DNA from: Callorhinus ursinus
Lineage: Eukaryota; Chordata; Mammalia; Carnivora; Otariidae
Reading direction: 5' to 3'
NCBI RefSeq assembly: GCF_003265705.1
Contig: NW_020312867.1
Coordinates: forward strand, 10,205,228 to 10,269,227
DNA length: 64,000 nt
Each line of letters starts with the position of its first letter. Position 1 is the first letter of the stretch. The position numbers were made by a program, and so were the translations under genes. The notes beneath the pieces are model-generated. The model was not told the DNA's origin, did not search any database, and was given only the letters and a program-made list of their open reading frames with translations. Positions 38,821-50,000 of the stretch are shown piece by piece.

Positions 38821-39896
38821 TTGGAGACCTTTTTGCCTTTCAGCCCTCTCGAATCTGACTTCCATCCCCCACACCCCACCTGAATTGTTTTGTGTGTGGC
38901 GGGCAGCAAGAACATCTCTATTGCCAAATCCAACAGATACTTTTTCAGTTCTCATTTTTTGGATTCTCAGCAGTATCAAGCAACTGACCACCCATCACTG
39001 ACCCCCTTCTGGCCTTCTCTGACTCCAGACTGCCCCGAGGCCACTCTTCTGTTGAACTTTTCTGGTCAGTCTCTCGCTGTTGATGTTCTTCCAGAGCTCG
39101 ACCCTGGTCATCTTCTCATTCTGTATTCCTGGTTGAACTCTGCCATCACATCTGCAGCACGATACGCGCAGAAGCGAACTCTTCTTCAGTCCTTCCTCAC
39201 CAGGTTTCCCCACATCACTGACTGCAGCGTCACCCTGCCACTTCTCTCCCACACAGCAGGCACCCCCCCCACCTCACCCCAGCAGTCAGAGCCCCTCTAT
39301 GATTCACATAAAGTCCAGAAGAGACCTTGAAAATGAATTCATCTGCATCTGTTCCCTTATCTCATACTCAGTGGCTTTTCATTGTCTCTAAAATGAAAAC
39401 CAAGGTGAACTGACCTTTGCTCACTCCTCCATATTCATCTTATGCTACTCCTCTGCATTTCCACCGCATGACCTCTCTTCTCAAAAGCACCAGGCTCTTT
39501 CCCATTTACACACGCTTATCGTTTTTTCTGGAAAATGCTTTCCTTCTTTCTTTTCCTTACCCTTCATCTGTATACTTCTACTCTTTGATTGTTTTTTCCA
39601 AACAACATCCAATTCTCTGACACCAACTGGTTGTCTTCCAGTTCAGTTTAGTTCTGATGCTACCTGGAGTTGGCACAGACCCCACAGGTTAAGGGCTCCG
39701 CCTGATGTGGCTGCCCCCACTTCAGATGTCAACCACGAGCGGGTCCCCAGGCTACCCACACTTCCGCCTGGCCAGCTACAAATTTGAGGGTTCCCGTGAC
39801 CCTCCTCAGCTTTGAGAGTTTGCCAGAATGACTCACAGAACTCAGAAAAGCACAATACTTAAAATTACAGTTTTATTATAAAGACTATAACTCAGG

Positions 39897-40098
39897 GGCG
39901 CCTGGGTAGCTCAGTCGTTAAGTGGCCTGCCTTCGGCTCAGGTCATGATCCCAGGGTCCTGGGATCGAGCCCCGCATCGGGCTCCCTGCTCGGGAGGAAG
40001 CCTGCTTCTCCCTCTCCCCCTGCTTGTGTTCCCTCTCTTGCTGTGTCTCTCTCTGTCAAATAAATAAATAAAATCTTCAATTAAAAAAAAAATATATA
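39897..40098 (+). repeat. CAN SINE, sense, inside the LTR-like element
   Basis: Head ggcgcctgggtagctcagtcg. Tail aaataaataaataaaatcttcaatt plus an A-run. Flank tataactca at 39886-39894 and 40099-40107. Confidence 0.94.
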
Positions 40099-40489
40099 TA
40101 TAACTCAGGAACAGCCAAATGGAACAGGTGCATAAGGCAGGGTGTGGGTGTAGGTGGAGAGCACAGAGCTTCGACACTCTCCAGGTGTACCACCCTCCCA
40201 GCACATGGATGTGTTCAACCCAGATGCTCCCTCAAACCTCTCGGTTCCTTGTTTCTTTCAAGGTTTCATTACATAGGCGTGACTAATGTACTCAATCTGC
40301 AGCCCTCTCCCCTCCCCTCAGGTTGGGGGATGGGGCAGGGTTCTGAACATTCTAACTCTCTAATCATGTGATTGGTTTTTCTGGTGACCAGCCTCCTTCC
40401 TGAAGCTATTTAGGTCCCTCCCTCCCATGAGTCATCCATTAGCACACAAAGGACACTCCTGAATTGCATCTCAATAAATCTGTTATTAA

Positions 40490-40760
40490 AAAAAAAAAGG
40501 CTCATTCAGACTCAGAGACCCTGTCATTTTTTAAATTATATAAATTTTAATATAAATTTTATATAAAATCACTTTGTACAAAAAACTATTAAGGATATAA
40601 ATTTTTTAATCACTCATTCCTTTTTAATACTGAGTGATATTCTATGTAAAGATCAACCACAATTTATTTCTTCACTTCTTGATGGAGATGGACATTTGGG
40701 CTGTTTCCAGTTTTGGCTATTATAAATAAAGCTGTTGTGAACATTTGTGTAAAAAAGTGG
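40490..40760 (-). repeat. L1 fragment, antisense
   Basis: Reverse-strand L1 text: actgagtgatattctatgtaaagatcaaccacaatttatttcttcacttcttgatggagatggacatttgggctgtttcc. Confidence 0.8.
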
Positions 40761-41026
40761 GGAGGGGGACACTCCTATCACTCATGAAATTTTAAGAATT
40801 TTAGGAGCTCTGTACCAGGAACTCGGGACAAAGACCAAACTTTTTTTTTTTTAATTATACCACACTCATCCTTCATCCTTGGCCCAGTGTCACTTCCTCC
40901 AAGATTTCATCCCAGAAACCCCAAACTAACTGGTTTTCCCTTGTTCTCTCCCAGAGAACCATATTAGTTTTCATCAAGGTGCTTCTCACAGTTTTTTCCT
41001 TGGTTCCTATCTGTGCCCGCAGTTGG

Positions 41027-41068
41027 ACTCTAAGCTTCAAGAGAGCCTGCTCTCTTGAAGCTTAGAGT
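41027..41068. repeat. near-perfect 42-bp hairpin (20-bp arms)
   Basis: Left arm 41027-41046 (actctaagcttcaagagagc) and right arm 41049-41068 are exact reverse complements around a 2-nt CT centre. Each arm holds an AAGCTT. The left arm is the continuing L2 3' end, so the right arm looks like an inverted copy of it. Confidence 0.95.
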
Positions 41069-41849
41069 ACAGAACTTTCAGTACAGTCTCTTTGGGGCAT
41101 CCCTATAGACACACACACAGACCTACAGCACCTAGCACACAGTCATGTGCATATATATGTGGAAAGTAAACTAGACCTTCAGGAGAAGGGCTGAGTCTTG
41201 AGGAACAGGAGGCACCAGCCTCTGTGGGAAGAGTTAGTGGTGCTAGTTGATGGCACACTTTCACGGGGATGTAGAGGGTGCATGCTAATTTGGTAGCTCC
41301 ACTTAGCAGGTGTTCTGTATATTCTTGGAACATGCATACAGAATGAGATGCCCCTGCTGCCAGCACCAGCCCTGTGAGGAGTAGTCCCTTCTGCTGACTG
41401 GTGGAAGACTCAATGGCACCATCAGAATTGACTGGGAGCATGGAATCTTGTGTAGTAAACAAGGACAACTGGTGTTTTTGTCACTTCTTCCTTTTGAAGG
41501 TGGAACCTTTGGAAAAGAATCCAGAGCTTCCCCCCCGCCCCCGCCCCGAATTTTGTTTAGGAACTAAGAATGATGATGATCTTTTAACTGAGAAAAGAGT
41601 CCTTTTTATGAGCATGAGGAACAAAATATTTTCCCCAAGCAAGTTAACCAGGTCCCAAAGGATCTAAGTAAAACTAAGGGGAGAAGAAAGGTATCCAGAC
41701 AATGCTAAGCAGCACTCTGAAGAATAGCTCAGATAACACAGAAAAGAGAATTAGAGTGGGGTGGTAGGGGGCAGGGCACTCAGTGTTTCAAGTGAGAAAA
41801 TCAGTGTGAGGTGAGTTAGAAAGAGAACTTCCAGACTCAGGCATAGTGA

Positions 41850-42060
41850 AGGAAACTCTAGACTCTGACAAATCCATTAAGGCCTCTTTGTGTCTTAACG
41901 AGATGCTACTCTAGACTCCAGTAGGAGCCTTGTGCACAAAGAGGGAAATAAGACCCACTCGCTTGCTTGCTGTGAGAATCAGATGAGGTCATGTATGTGA
42001 AAGGGCTTTGTATCTGGGAGTGATGCGCTAGAGTGGCTAGGACAACTGGTAGTAGTGAGA
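41850..42060 (+). repeat. possible MIR, sense
   Basis: gaaataagacccactcgcttgcttgctgtgagaatcagatgaggtcatgtatgtgaaagggctttg follows the MIR 3' half. Old and diverged. Confidence 0.55.
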
Positions 42061-42635
42061 GGGACTAACACTCTGTGGACGTCTTTGTGGCTGAGATCAC
42101 AGATGCCTTGGAGGGCAACGTCTGAGTGAGAATAAAAAGGAGAAATAGGTGATATCACGCCACCTGGCCAAAAGGAGGGCATGTAATGGGAATTTCTGTT
42201 ATAGGCGAGATATAATGTTCTTTTCAAAATTAATTACTTGAACTTCTGCTAGACCCTTGCCACACCGACAGCAGACATTTTGACAAGTCCATTTCATATT
42301 CCAGAAGATAGACGTGATTATGGGTTCCTGCCACTCTGGATCTAATTCTGACCAGAATGGTGAAGTGCAAATCACAGCAACTTGGGAAGAGGTAGTGGTA
42401 TCTCTGTGTTCAAGGCCAGGCCAAGAAAATACATAAACATAGTTTTAGAAAAGCCAGGTTTGTGAGAGCAGGAAACGGTAACCATTAATTAATCTTCTTG
42501 CCCTCTGGAGGGGAAGTTCAGGACACTCTCAAAAATACCATTCTAACTGCACAATTACAGTTAAGCTGGTGAGAAACAGATGTCCCAAACATTGAGCTCT
42601 CACACAAATTGTGAGTTTTCAAAAGACATAGACAA

Positions 42636-42818
42636 GGGGCGCCTGGGTGGCTCAGTCGGTTAAGCGACTGCCTTCGGCTCAGGTCATGATCCCAGGGTCC
42701 TGGGCCGGGCTCTCTGCTCCGCGGGAAGCCTGCTTCTCCCTCTCCCACTCCCCCTGCTTGTGTTCCCTCTCTCGCTGTCTCTCTCCCTGTCAAATAAATA
42801 AATAAAATCTTTAAAAAA
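42636..42818 (+). repeat. CAN SINE, sense
   Basis: Young-looking copy lacking the gatcgagccccgcatc block (tcctgggccgggctc). Perfect 15-bp duplication aaaagacatagacaa at 42621-42635 and 42819-42833. Confidence 0.97.
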
Positions 42819-43014
42819 AAAAGACATAGACAAAAGGTAGAAAGAAAAACTTAGAATCAAGGCATGGATTTTTTGAGAGTAGTCTCAGGAAAGTACAAGC
42901 CTTTGAAAGGAGGAACAGGTTTAGAACCAAAAGGTGAAAGGATTCTTGTTTTCTCTTCGGGTACAGAGCTGACAGGAAGTGAGAGACCCTTAGCCTGGAG
43001 CTAGTGTCTTAGTT

Positions 43015-43170
43015 TTGAAAGAGAGGAATACACTTCTTGATCTTTGAATGACAGTGGCAAAATGTTAATACTTGTCAAGGCTAAGTAATGGACATAGGAA
43101 TTCAGTAGATCATTCCCTCTACTTGTGTGTATGTTTGAAAATTTTCATGATTTAATGTTTCTTTAAATTA
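43015..43170 (+). repeat. L1M 3' end, sense
   Basis: cattccctctacttgtgtgtatgtttgaaaattttcatgatttaatg resembles L1M 3' termini. The upstream boundary is loose. Confidence 0.55.
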
Positions 43171-43413
43171 CATTTACATAGAAAAATCTAGAAAACAGTT
43201 GACAAGAGGGACTGCAGTAGGGTGAACACTGAGTTGCAGCACTACCTGTACCCAAATTAGTGGTAGGAAGAAAAGGGAGGTAAATCAGTGAGTGCCACCT
43301 TTTTTGAAATAACTTGAATGTTCTTTGTTGTTGTATTAGCCTAGGAAAAATCATACACATAATCAGCTTTGAGGGACAATCACTGTGTGTTAGTATATGT
43401 TTATGTCACTTCT

Positions 43414-43634
43414 TTTTTTTTTTTTTTTTAAATCTCTTCCTCTGGTTCTTTATCTTTTTTTTAAGATTTTATTTATTTATTTGAGAGAGAGAAAGCACGA
43501 GAGGGAAGAGGGTCAGAGGGAGAAGCAGACTCCCCGCCGAGCGGGGAGCCCGATGCGGGACTCGATCCCGGGACTCCAGGATCATGACCTGAGCCGAAGG
43601 CAGTCGCTTAACCAACTGAGCCACCCAGGCGCCC
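43414..43634 (-). repeat. CAN SINE, antisense, with a 3'-transduced segment
   Basis: Full body ending ccacccaggcgccc. The tail is double: an A-run, about 25 nt of unrelated sequence (43430-43454), then a longer A-run directly at the target duplication atgtttatgtcacttct (43397-43413 and 43635-43651). Confidence 0.93.
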
Positions 43635-44141
43635 ATGTTTATGTCACTTCTTAGAAAAGCTGGAACCTGTGAAAGGAACTAGGTTGTTGGTGTTTTTAAG
43701 AAGTCTGCATTGAAGATGGAAGCCCCACGTAGGCCGAGGGAGGGGACACAGACCTTCTGAGCTGCACTGTTTTATACCTCTGGATTGAGGGTAGTCCCAG
43801 GAGAGGGCTCTGAGTGGCACCAAGGTGCTCGCCTCTGACGACAGCCCTGTAACTCAACTGCATCAGTAGCGTCTTGACCGACTTAGAAGCTGTTCGCATT
43901 CCCTCCTTGCCCTTCCATGTGGATTTGCTGCCTCCTTGTGTTTCTATTAGAATAAAAATAACAACAAGCAAGATTATGAGTGGAAACCAAGGAAGACAGA
44001 TTACTCTTCTCAGACTCCTTTACTGCTTCTTCCTGTTCTCCCCAGCTTCTCAGTGGTGGGGTGTGCCCCCCAGGACATTCTTCTGTATTTGTATTCACTC
44101 TCTGGGTGACCTCACCCAGATTTATTACTTCAAATACAAGA

Positions 44142-44686
44142 CACTGTTGACCCTTAACAACATAGGTTTTCTGGCAGGTCCACTTCTACGTGGATTTTTT
44201 TCAATAAATACAGTACCATAAATGTAATTTCTTTTCCTTATGATTTTCCCTTTTGTTTTTTTTAAGATTTATTTATTTATCTGAGAGAGAGCACAAGCAG
44301 GAGGGGCAGAGAGAGAGAGAATCTCAAGCAGACTTAGTGCTGCGCTCAGAGCCTGACTCGGGGCTCGATCTCACCACCCTGAGATCACAACCTGCGCTGA
44401 AACCAAGAGTCAGACACTTAACTGATTGTGCCACCCAGGCACCACTTTATAATTTTCTTAATAACATTTTCTTTTCTCTACCTTACTTTATTGTGAGAAT
44501 ATAGCATATAATACATATAACATACAAAATATGAGTTAATCAACTGTTTATATTATCAGTAAGGTTTCCTGTCAACAGTAGACTATTAGTAGGTAAGTTC
44601 TGGGGGAGTCAAAAGTTATACGTGGATTTTCGACTGTGCAGAGGGTCAGCACCCCTAACCCTCACATTGTTCAAGAGTTAACTGTG
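44142..44686. mobile_element. Tigger-like non-autonomous DNA transposon, split by a SINE
   Basis: Inverted ends: left cactgttgacccttaacaaca (44142 on) and the reverse complement of the right end cacagttaactcttgaacaat (to 44686). The interior holds aggtccacttctacgtggatttttttcaataaatacagtacc and gggggagtcaaaagttatacgtggattttcgactg, known from TcMar-Tigger-type elements. No transposase frame remains. Confidence 0.85.
44253..44443 (-). repeat. older CAN SINE, antisense, inside the Tigger-like element
   Basis: Tail aagatttatttatttatctgagag, head gattgtgccacccaggcacc. The DNA-transposon text cttatgattttc just before it is echoed as ctttataattttc just after it. Confidence 0.9.
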
Positions 44687-44689
44687 AAT

Positions 44690-45630
44690 ACGTATGACTC
44701 CCAAATGCCACCTCCAAGCCAGACCTGGCACCCGGCCTCCAGGCTCATATATCTGCCTACGACGTCTCCCTTTGGTGGTTAGGTAGATAGCTCAGAATTC
44801 AGCGTGTCTCATACTGTGTGCTGTCTTGTACCCACTCCATCCAGAGCTTTCCCTCTCAAGGTTGATGGCAAGTTCCTCAGGGCAAAAATCCCTGACTTCT
44901 CTGTTCCATACCCTACCTCCAGCACATCAGGAAATTCTGTGGTCTCAACCTTAAAATTATGTCCAGATTCCAAAGTGCTTTTCACACCCCTGCTACCACC
45001 ACCCTGACTTGAACCACATCATCTCTCCTAGACTAGTGGTCCTCCTGTTCCTGCCATTGCTACCCTAAAAGGTCTCCTCAGCATAAGTGAAATCATGATA
45101 CTTCTCTGCTCAAATACCTAAGTTAGCTCCTCATCTCTTTCAGTAAAATCCAATACCCTTATCGTACCTGCAGGCCTTCCATGGTCTGCTGCTTACCTCT
45201 CTGCCTTTTCCTGTGACCCCACTCCCCCCACTCCAGCCATGCTGGCCTCCTGAGGTCCCTCCTTGCCTCTGGCTGTGCCCAGCTGAGCCCATTCCCCGGG
45301 CGTGTTTCTGTAGACATCGCCGAACCATCTCCCACGCCTCCTCCAAGCCTTGCTCAGATGTCACCTTCTCCAGAAGTAATGCTCACCCACTCTGACCATT
45401 CTGCTTTAGAGTTCTAGTGGCACTCCTGAACCCCCTTTTCCTTACCATCTTTTTATTTCTGTAGCATTTACTACCTTCTAACTTGCTCTGTAATTTGCTT
45501 GTTTATTTTGTTTACTTTTTATCTCCACCTGATGGAATGTCAGCTCCATGAAAACAGTGGTCTTTTGTCCAGTTCCTCAGTGTATTTTATGGGCCTAGAA
45601 CAGGACCTGTCTCAAAGTATTGATTAAAAG
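44690..45630 (+). repeat. L2 LINE, long sense copy
   Basis: Runs in L2 order from ctcatatatctgcctacgacgtctcc through ccactccatccagagctttccc, ctctgctcaaatacctaagttagctcctcatctctttcagtaaaatcc, ctccagccatgctggcctcctgagg and gctcagatgtcaccttctcc to gaatgtcagctccatgaaaacagtgg and ggcctagaacaggacctg. Among the longest L2 pieces here. Confidence 0.82.
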
Positions 45631-46179
45631 GAAAATGGAGGCCGTCAGGGAGGCAGAAGGACACAGGAGAGTCAGGACAGCTGAGAGGCCCAACAAGACA
45701 GGAACTGAAGGCTCTCCCCTGAGTGATGACCCTGGCAAGCCCTTTCTCTTTAGTCAGGGAATTCAGTGGAGATGTCTTTCCCCCGTTCATGTCGGGGCAG
45801 CGGTGGGCTGTGGGAGCCTTGAGAGGGCGGAAGTTCAGTCATCCGCACACCTCAGAGTGCCCTCTCCAGCCAGCCTGAGGGCCTGCCTCCCGCCAGCACT
45901 TGGGTGCACTTGGGCTGCCTTTCTGGAAGCCGACGGGCGCTGCAAATGCCCTGTGTCTGCAGGCAACAGACGTCAGTCATTCTCTCTGCTGTCAGGGTAG
46001 CTTTTCCAACCATTCACACCTGGTTTACAGATGAGAGAATGTTGAAAGCATTTGCAGTTACAAGACCAGTGGGAGTTATTCTCTGCTAATACTTTTAAGA
46101 AAGTTGTTTGGTTTGAGGTTGATCATTTGATTTTATAAAAATTATATGAATTTATTTTATAAAAATATAATTGAATATA

Positions 46180-46370
46180 GGGGTGCCTGGGTGGCTCCGT
46201 TGTTAACTGTCTGCCTTCGGCTCAGGTCATGATCCCAGGGTCCTGGGATCGAACCCCGCATCAGGCTCCCTGCTCATGGGAAACCTGATTCTCCCTCTCC
46301 AACTCCCCTTGCTTGTGTTCCCTCTCTCACTGTCTCTGTCTGTCAAGTAAATAAATAAAGTCTTTAAAAT
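46180..46370 (+). repeat. CAN SINE, sense
   Basis: Head ggggtgcctgggtggctccgttg, tail aagtaaataaataaagtctttaaaa running into an AT repeat. Flanks attgaatata / aatggaatata. Confidence 0.92.
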
Positions 46371-46396
46371 ATATATATATGTATACATATATATAT
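46371..46396. repeat. AT-rich 26-bp palindrome
   Basis: Ten-nt (AT)5 arms on both sides of gtatac make a perfect palindrome at the end of the SINE tail. Confidence 0.85.
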
Positions 46397-46824
46397 AATG
46401 GAATATATATTATCATATATACGTTTATTTCCTCTCGGGTCTACCTCTTCCATATGAAAAGCTGGTTGTTACTTTAATAACTAACTTTTCTCATTTTTTT
46501 TAGACTTTATCAGTAAAAGTTTGCTAAGTCAATTAAATAGCATGCTTGTCATTCGTTATTATTATCCTAGATTTGTTTTTCTTTGGGATAAGCCACGAGG
46601 GGCCATTCCGATGAACGGCCCGATGGCAGGTCGGAGCTGTCTCCCAGTGCCTTTGGGGACAGTACAGTCAGGAAGCTCAGCTTATCAGAGTCTTCTCACG
46701 CTCCCTTCCTGTGAACCGGGATATGGTTGCGATGAGTCATGAGAAAGGTGCTTGGCCTGGGGCGTGGGTGACAGTGCTGATTCTGGGGGCTGGGATAATA
46801 ACTCAGTACTTTCCTTTCTCACAG

Positions 46825-46903
46825 TTGTTTCCTCTCTTTGCTCCTGGTGGCTGCTGTGGTTTGGAAGATCAAACAAAGTTGTTGGGCCTCCAGACGTAGA
46901 GAG
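46825..46903 (+). CDS. ATRN: attractin exon 26: rest of the transmembrane helix and stop-transfer
   Basis: A 79-nt exon between ttctcacag and gtaagc. It completes the split Ser codon and ends on a codon boundary, giving segment residues 181-206 (CFLSLLLVAAVVW, then KIKQSCWASRRRE). The hydrophobic run finishes the helix begun in exon 25. The basic residues after it (K, K, RRR) mark the cytoplasmic side, so the protein is type I. A juxtamembrane Cys (SCWAS) could be palmitoylated; this is inference. Confidence 0.96.
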
Positions 46904-47394
46904 GTAAGCCTCAGTGGATAAAGGTTCCTGAATGCCTGGAAGAGCTTCTTCCCTTTTATTTCTCAAAGCAGGTCAGTTTTAGCTACTTAGCGATCATTGA
47001 TAGACATACCACAGGGGGGACTAATGCTGCCCGTTCTGCAGAATATGGTCAGTAGATTTTGATTAGTCTATATAAAGTATAATGAGTTCTGCACTACATG
47101 CTTGTAACTTTCTAAAAGGAATCTTTAGCATTGACCCATAGCTGCCCATTCTACTCATTCTCCCAGCACTCTGTCCTTAACTCAGGCAGGAGATCTGAGG
47201 GCTCAGTAGCAGAGCTTTTCATGAGAACGAGAGTAAAATCAACCAGCTAAGCATCTCAGAAATGTCTCATCACTCAAAGAAAGATAAATCAGTGTCTAGT
47301 TAAGTTTTTGCTTGAGTTTTACTTTTTAATGAGTCTTGACTTATTTCCAGAGCTCCATTCCAAAAGTCATATCAAAATGAAACAAGATGAAACC

Positions 47395-47607
47395 AGAGAG
47401 GAAGACAAAGCATAAGAGACTCTTAATCTCAGGAAACAAACTGAGGGTTGTTGGAGTGGAGGGTGGTGGGAGGGATGGGGTGGCTGGGTGATGGACACTG
47501 GGGAGGGTATGTGCTATGGTGAGCACTGTGAATTGTGTAAGACTGATGAATCACAGACCTGTACCCCTGAAACAAATAATACATTATATGTTAATTTAAA
47601 AAAAAAA
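47395..47607 (+). repeat. carnivore-type L1 3' end, sense, with A-tail
   Basis: agcataagagactcttaatctcaggaaacaaactgagggttg through ctgtacccctgaaacaaataatacattatatgttaattt, ending in an A-run at 47598-47607. Confidence 0.93.
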
Positions 47608-47837
47608 GTAAGTCAAGCAAATATTTACGGTTGACAAGTCAGATAAATAAACTTGGTTAAAAGTGACAACATAAAATCTTTATCGCAACTTGCACCGGTG
47701 CTATTACTCTGCCTTCTAGTAGCCCCATCTATTGTTGCATTGTTGATAATGGAAGGGCACTGAGGTCTAGGCTGACGTTCGCTCCTCGGTCTTGTGTATC
47801 TACTCATGCCCTTTTCTATATAATAATTGATCTATAG

Positions 47838-48038
47838 GGGGCGCCTGAGTGGCTCAGTCGTTAAGCGTCTGCCTTCGGGTCAGGTCATGATCCCAGGGTC
47901 CTGGCATCCAGCCCCGCATCAGGCTCCCTGCTTGGAGGGAGGCCTGCTTCTCCTTCTCCCAGGGAAGTGTTGTGTTCCCTCTCTCGCTGTCTCTCTCTCT
48001 CTCTCTGTCAAATAAATAAATAAAATCTTTTTAAAAAG
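47838..48038 (+). repeat. CAN SINE, sense
   Basis: Head gggcgcctgagtggctcagtcg. 12-bp flanks attgatctatag (47826-47837) and attgatctgtag (48039-48050). Confidence 0.95.
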
Positions 48039-48924
48039 ATTGATCTGTAGACAAGATTTAGAAGAGAACGGAAATATCCCAAATCAAAACTCAAAAGCAC
48101 GCAGCATTGTTCCCTGAACATTAATGTCTATAATGAGAGCTTCCTCCTGGGGGCCATGACCCCTTTTCTGACCCATGTAAAGGTGATGTTAGCGTAGAGG
48201 TAATGTTGCGTCCTTTTTATTATCCTTCTTAAAATTCAGTGGGTAACATATTCAGAGGGATTTTTTAATAGCTCCATTACTAAGACATTTTAAAATCCCA
48301 ATGAATTGTACAGTGTTGTAAAAAAAAAAAATACAAGTTATCCAAATAGAGTAAGGAAGAAGTGGGAAGCCTCAATAAACCAGTAACCAGGGAAGGAATT
48401 GAAAACTTGTCAAAATATTACTCTCTCCACGAAGGACATTACCCCGGGGGGTTTCCATTTGAGATGAACTTATGGAAATAATAATAGTCTATTTCTCCTT
48501 GAGTGCTTAGGAGAATTAATTATTTCCAAAATATATAAACTGTCCCAGAGTAAGGGAGAAGATGGAAAACTTAAAGAGTCCTAATTCATTATATGCATAG
48601 AAACTTTGAAACCAAAACAAAGGCTAGTCACACAGCAAGTGTATGTGGAGCAGTCTAATTTACCAGTGTAATAACAGGATCATTTCCTACCAGAAAACCT
48701 ATCAGAATAGGTTATTTCAGTGGGTAAAAATAGAACCTAAATTTTTAGTGGTGGCCAAGTAATCACTTAGCCATTTATTGAAATTCAACGCTGGTTCCTG
48801 GTTTAAAAACAAAACTCTTAGTAAACCCAAATTAATACCTCCTTTTAACACTATAAAGAATATCCAGATTACCAACATCACTCATGATATAAAAATACTA
48901 GAAGTTGTACCAACAAAATCTAGA

Positions 48925-49190
48925 CAAGTTTGTCATAATGAGCTGACATTTGAGCAATTCTAAATTCTAGGCACTGTTCAAAGAGGTTTTATATAGATTA
49001 ACTAATTTACCCTTCATAACAAGCCCATGAAATAGTTACTGACCCTGTTTCACAGATGAGGAACCTGAAGCTCAGGGAGGCGGAATAATTGACCATTGCA
49101 CAGTTGCTAAGAGGCCAAACTGGGCTTTCAACTTGGGACTTCCGTCTTCACAGGCCACGTGCCTAGCCTTGTAGTCCTCATCGTCACTTA
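48925..49190 (-). repeat. MIR SINE, antisense
   Basis: Reads as reverse-complement MIR: ctaggcactgttcaaagaggttttatatagattaactaatttacccttcataacaagcccatgaaatagttactgaccctgtttcacagatgagg. Confidence 0.9.
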
Positions 49191-49914
49191 ATTCTGTTCT
49201 GGATATTCTAGGCTGTGCACTCAGAGAAAGAGAAATAAGAAGTTTTATTACTATTGGAAAGGGGACAATACGATTTTTCAGACAAGATGATGGACGCACT
49301 GTATAGTAGCGATTTGCCTGCCTAAAAAGTAATACTTAAGTATATCAAAAATACATCAGTGAAGGCAAACAGCCAACTAGAAAACATCCTTGAAAGAAAA
49401 TACGTAGAGGATGAACACCTTGTAGAAAAAAAGGTTTTTAAAAAGTATGCTTATGAATCTCAATAAAATTTTTGAAAGATATTTCTTCATTCTCGAGGAA
49501 TGGTGACTCACTGGTGGAGAAAAGGTTTTCTTTCTTTTGCCACACCGGGGAGCGTGCTTTATCGAAGAGGGGGGAAGAATTAGAAGATTCCTACCTCACA
49601 GGGTTAGGAGAGGCTTTATTTAGGTTCAGTAAGAATAACAGTTTCTTCAGCATATTATTTTTTAAATCATTTAAACTTCTTTAAAAATCCCAGATTAAAC
49701 TTCTTTAAGAATTCCCCCATGCCTAAAAAAGTATGCTTATGACACAGTTGTTATCAACAAATTAAGCTTTTACCCTTGTGATTTAAAATTTCTCTGTAAC
49801 TGTGAACCTGACTGTTCAAAATATATTTCAGCATCTCTACAATTTCAGTCATGTCTTATCCCTCTCAGAATTGTGGAAGAAATGACTTAATGGGATTTAT
49901 AACAACACAAATAA

Positions 49915-50000
49915 TAGCAGCTGACTCAACTTAAGTGCTTGCTAGATGCCAGGCCCCGTCTTCCTTGTTTTTACACACATTATCTCCTGCACTCTTCATA
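49915..50000 (-). repeat. MIR fragment, antisense
   Basis: agtgcttgctagatgccaggccccgtcttcc then cacacattatctcctgcactc, the outer part of a reverse MIR only. Confidence 0.55.

Larger units (their letters stand above)
39620..40855. repeat. LTR-like element, split by a SINE and an L1 piece
   Basis: Text such as gagagtttgccagaatgactcacagaactcagaaaagcacaatact, gtttcattacataggcgtgac, caggttgggggatggggcagg, gcacacaaaggacactcctgaatt and taggagctctgtaccaggaactcgggacaaagacc matches an old mammalian endogenous-retrovirus LTR whose family name I cannot assign. A SINE (39897-40098) and an L1 piece (about 40,490-40,760) interrupt it. No retroviral gene is present. Confidence 0.6.
39000..41068 (+). repeat. 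L2 LINE, sense, split by an LTR
   Basis: The left part (about 39,000-39,615) has L2 phrases such as atctcatactcagtggcttttcattgtctctaaaatgaaaaccaag and a ctggaaaatgctttccttc block. The right part (about 40,856-41,046) resumes with gtcacttcctccaagatttcatcccag and ends agttggactctaagcttcaagagag. The LTR between them is listed separately. Confidence 0.65.
29703..46824 (+). other. ATRN: ATRN intron 25 (17.1 kb)
   Basis: Donor gtaatt, acceptor ttctcacag, inside the codon for a transmembrane Ser. Repeats are listed separately. I recognise nothing firm at 29,710-30,230, 34,000-34,550, 36,010-36,590, 36,770-37,020, 37,220-38,490, 41,070-42,600 (except a weak MIR at 41,850-42,060), 42,840-43,010, 43,660-44,140, 45,640-46,170 or 46,400-46,820. 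About 30,440-31,500 looks like degraded LINE text that I could not assign. Confidence 0.82.

Noticed and set aside
39620..40855. Possible retroviral gene content near the LTR-like elements here and at 55112-55697
   Set aside because: Only LTR-type sequence is visible. No gag, pol or env frames lie next to either element.
47625..47807. 60-codon minus-strand frame starting MSRYTRP, like the N-terminus of SRSF12
   Set aside because: Only the first seven residues resemble the family. The RNA-recognition motif does not follow, and the rest has no match to SR proteins.
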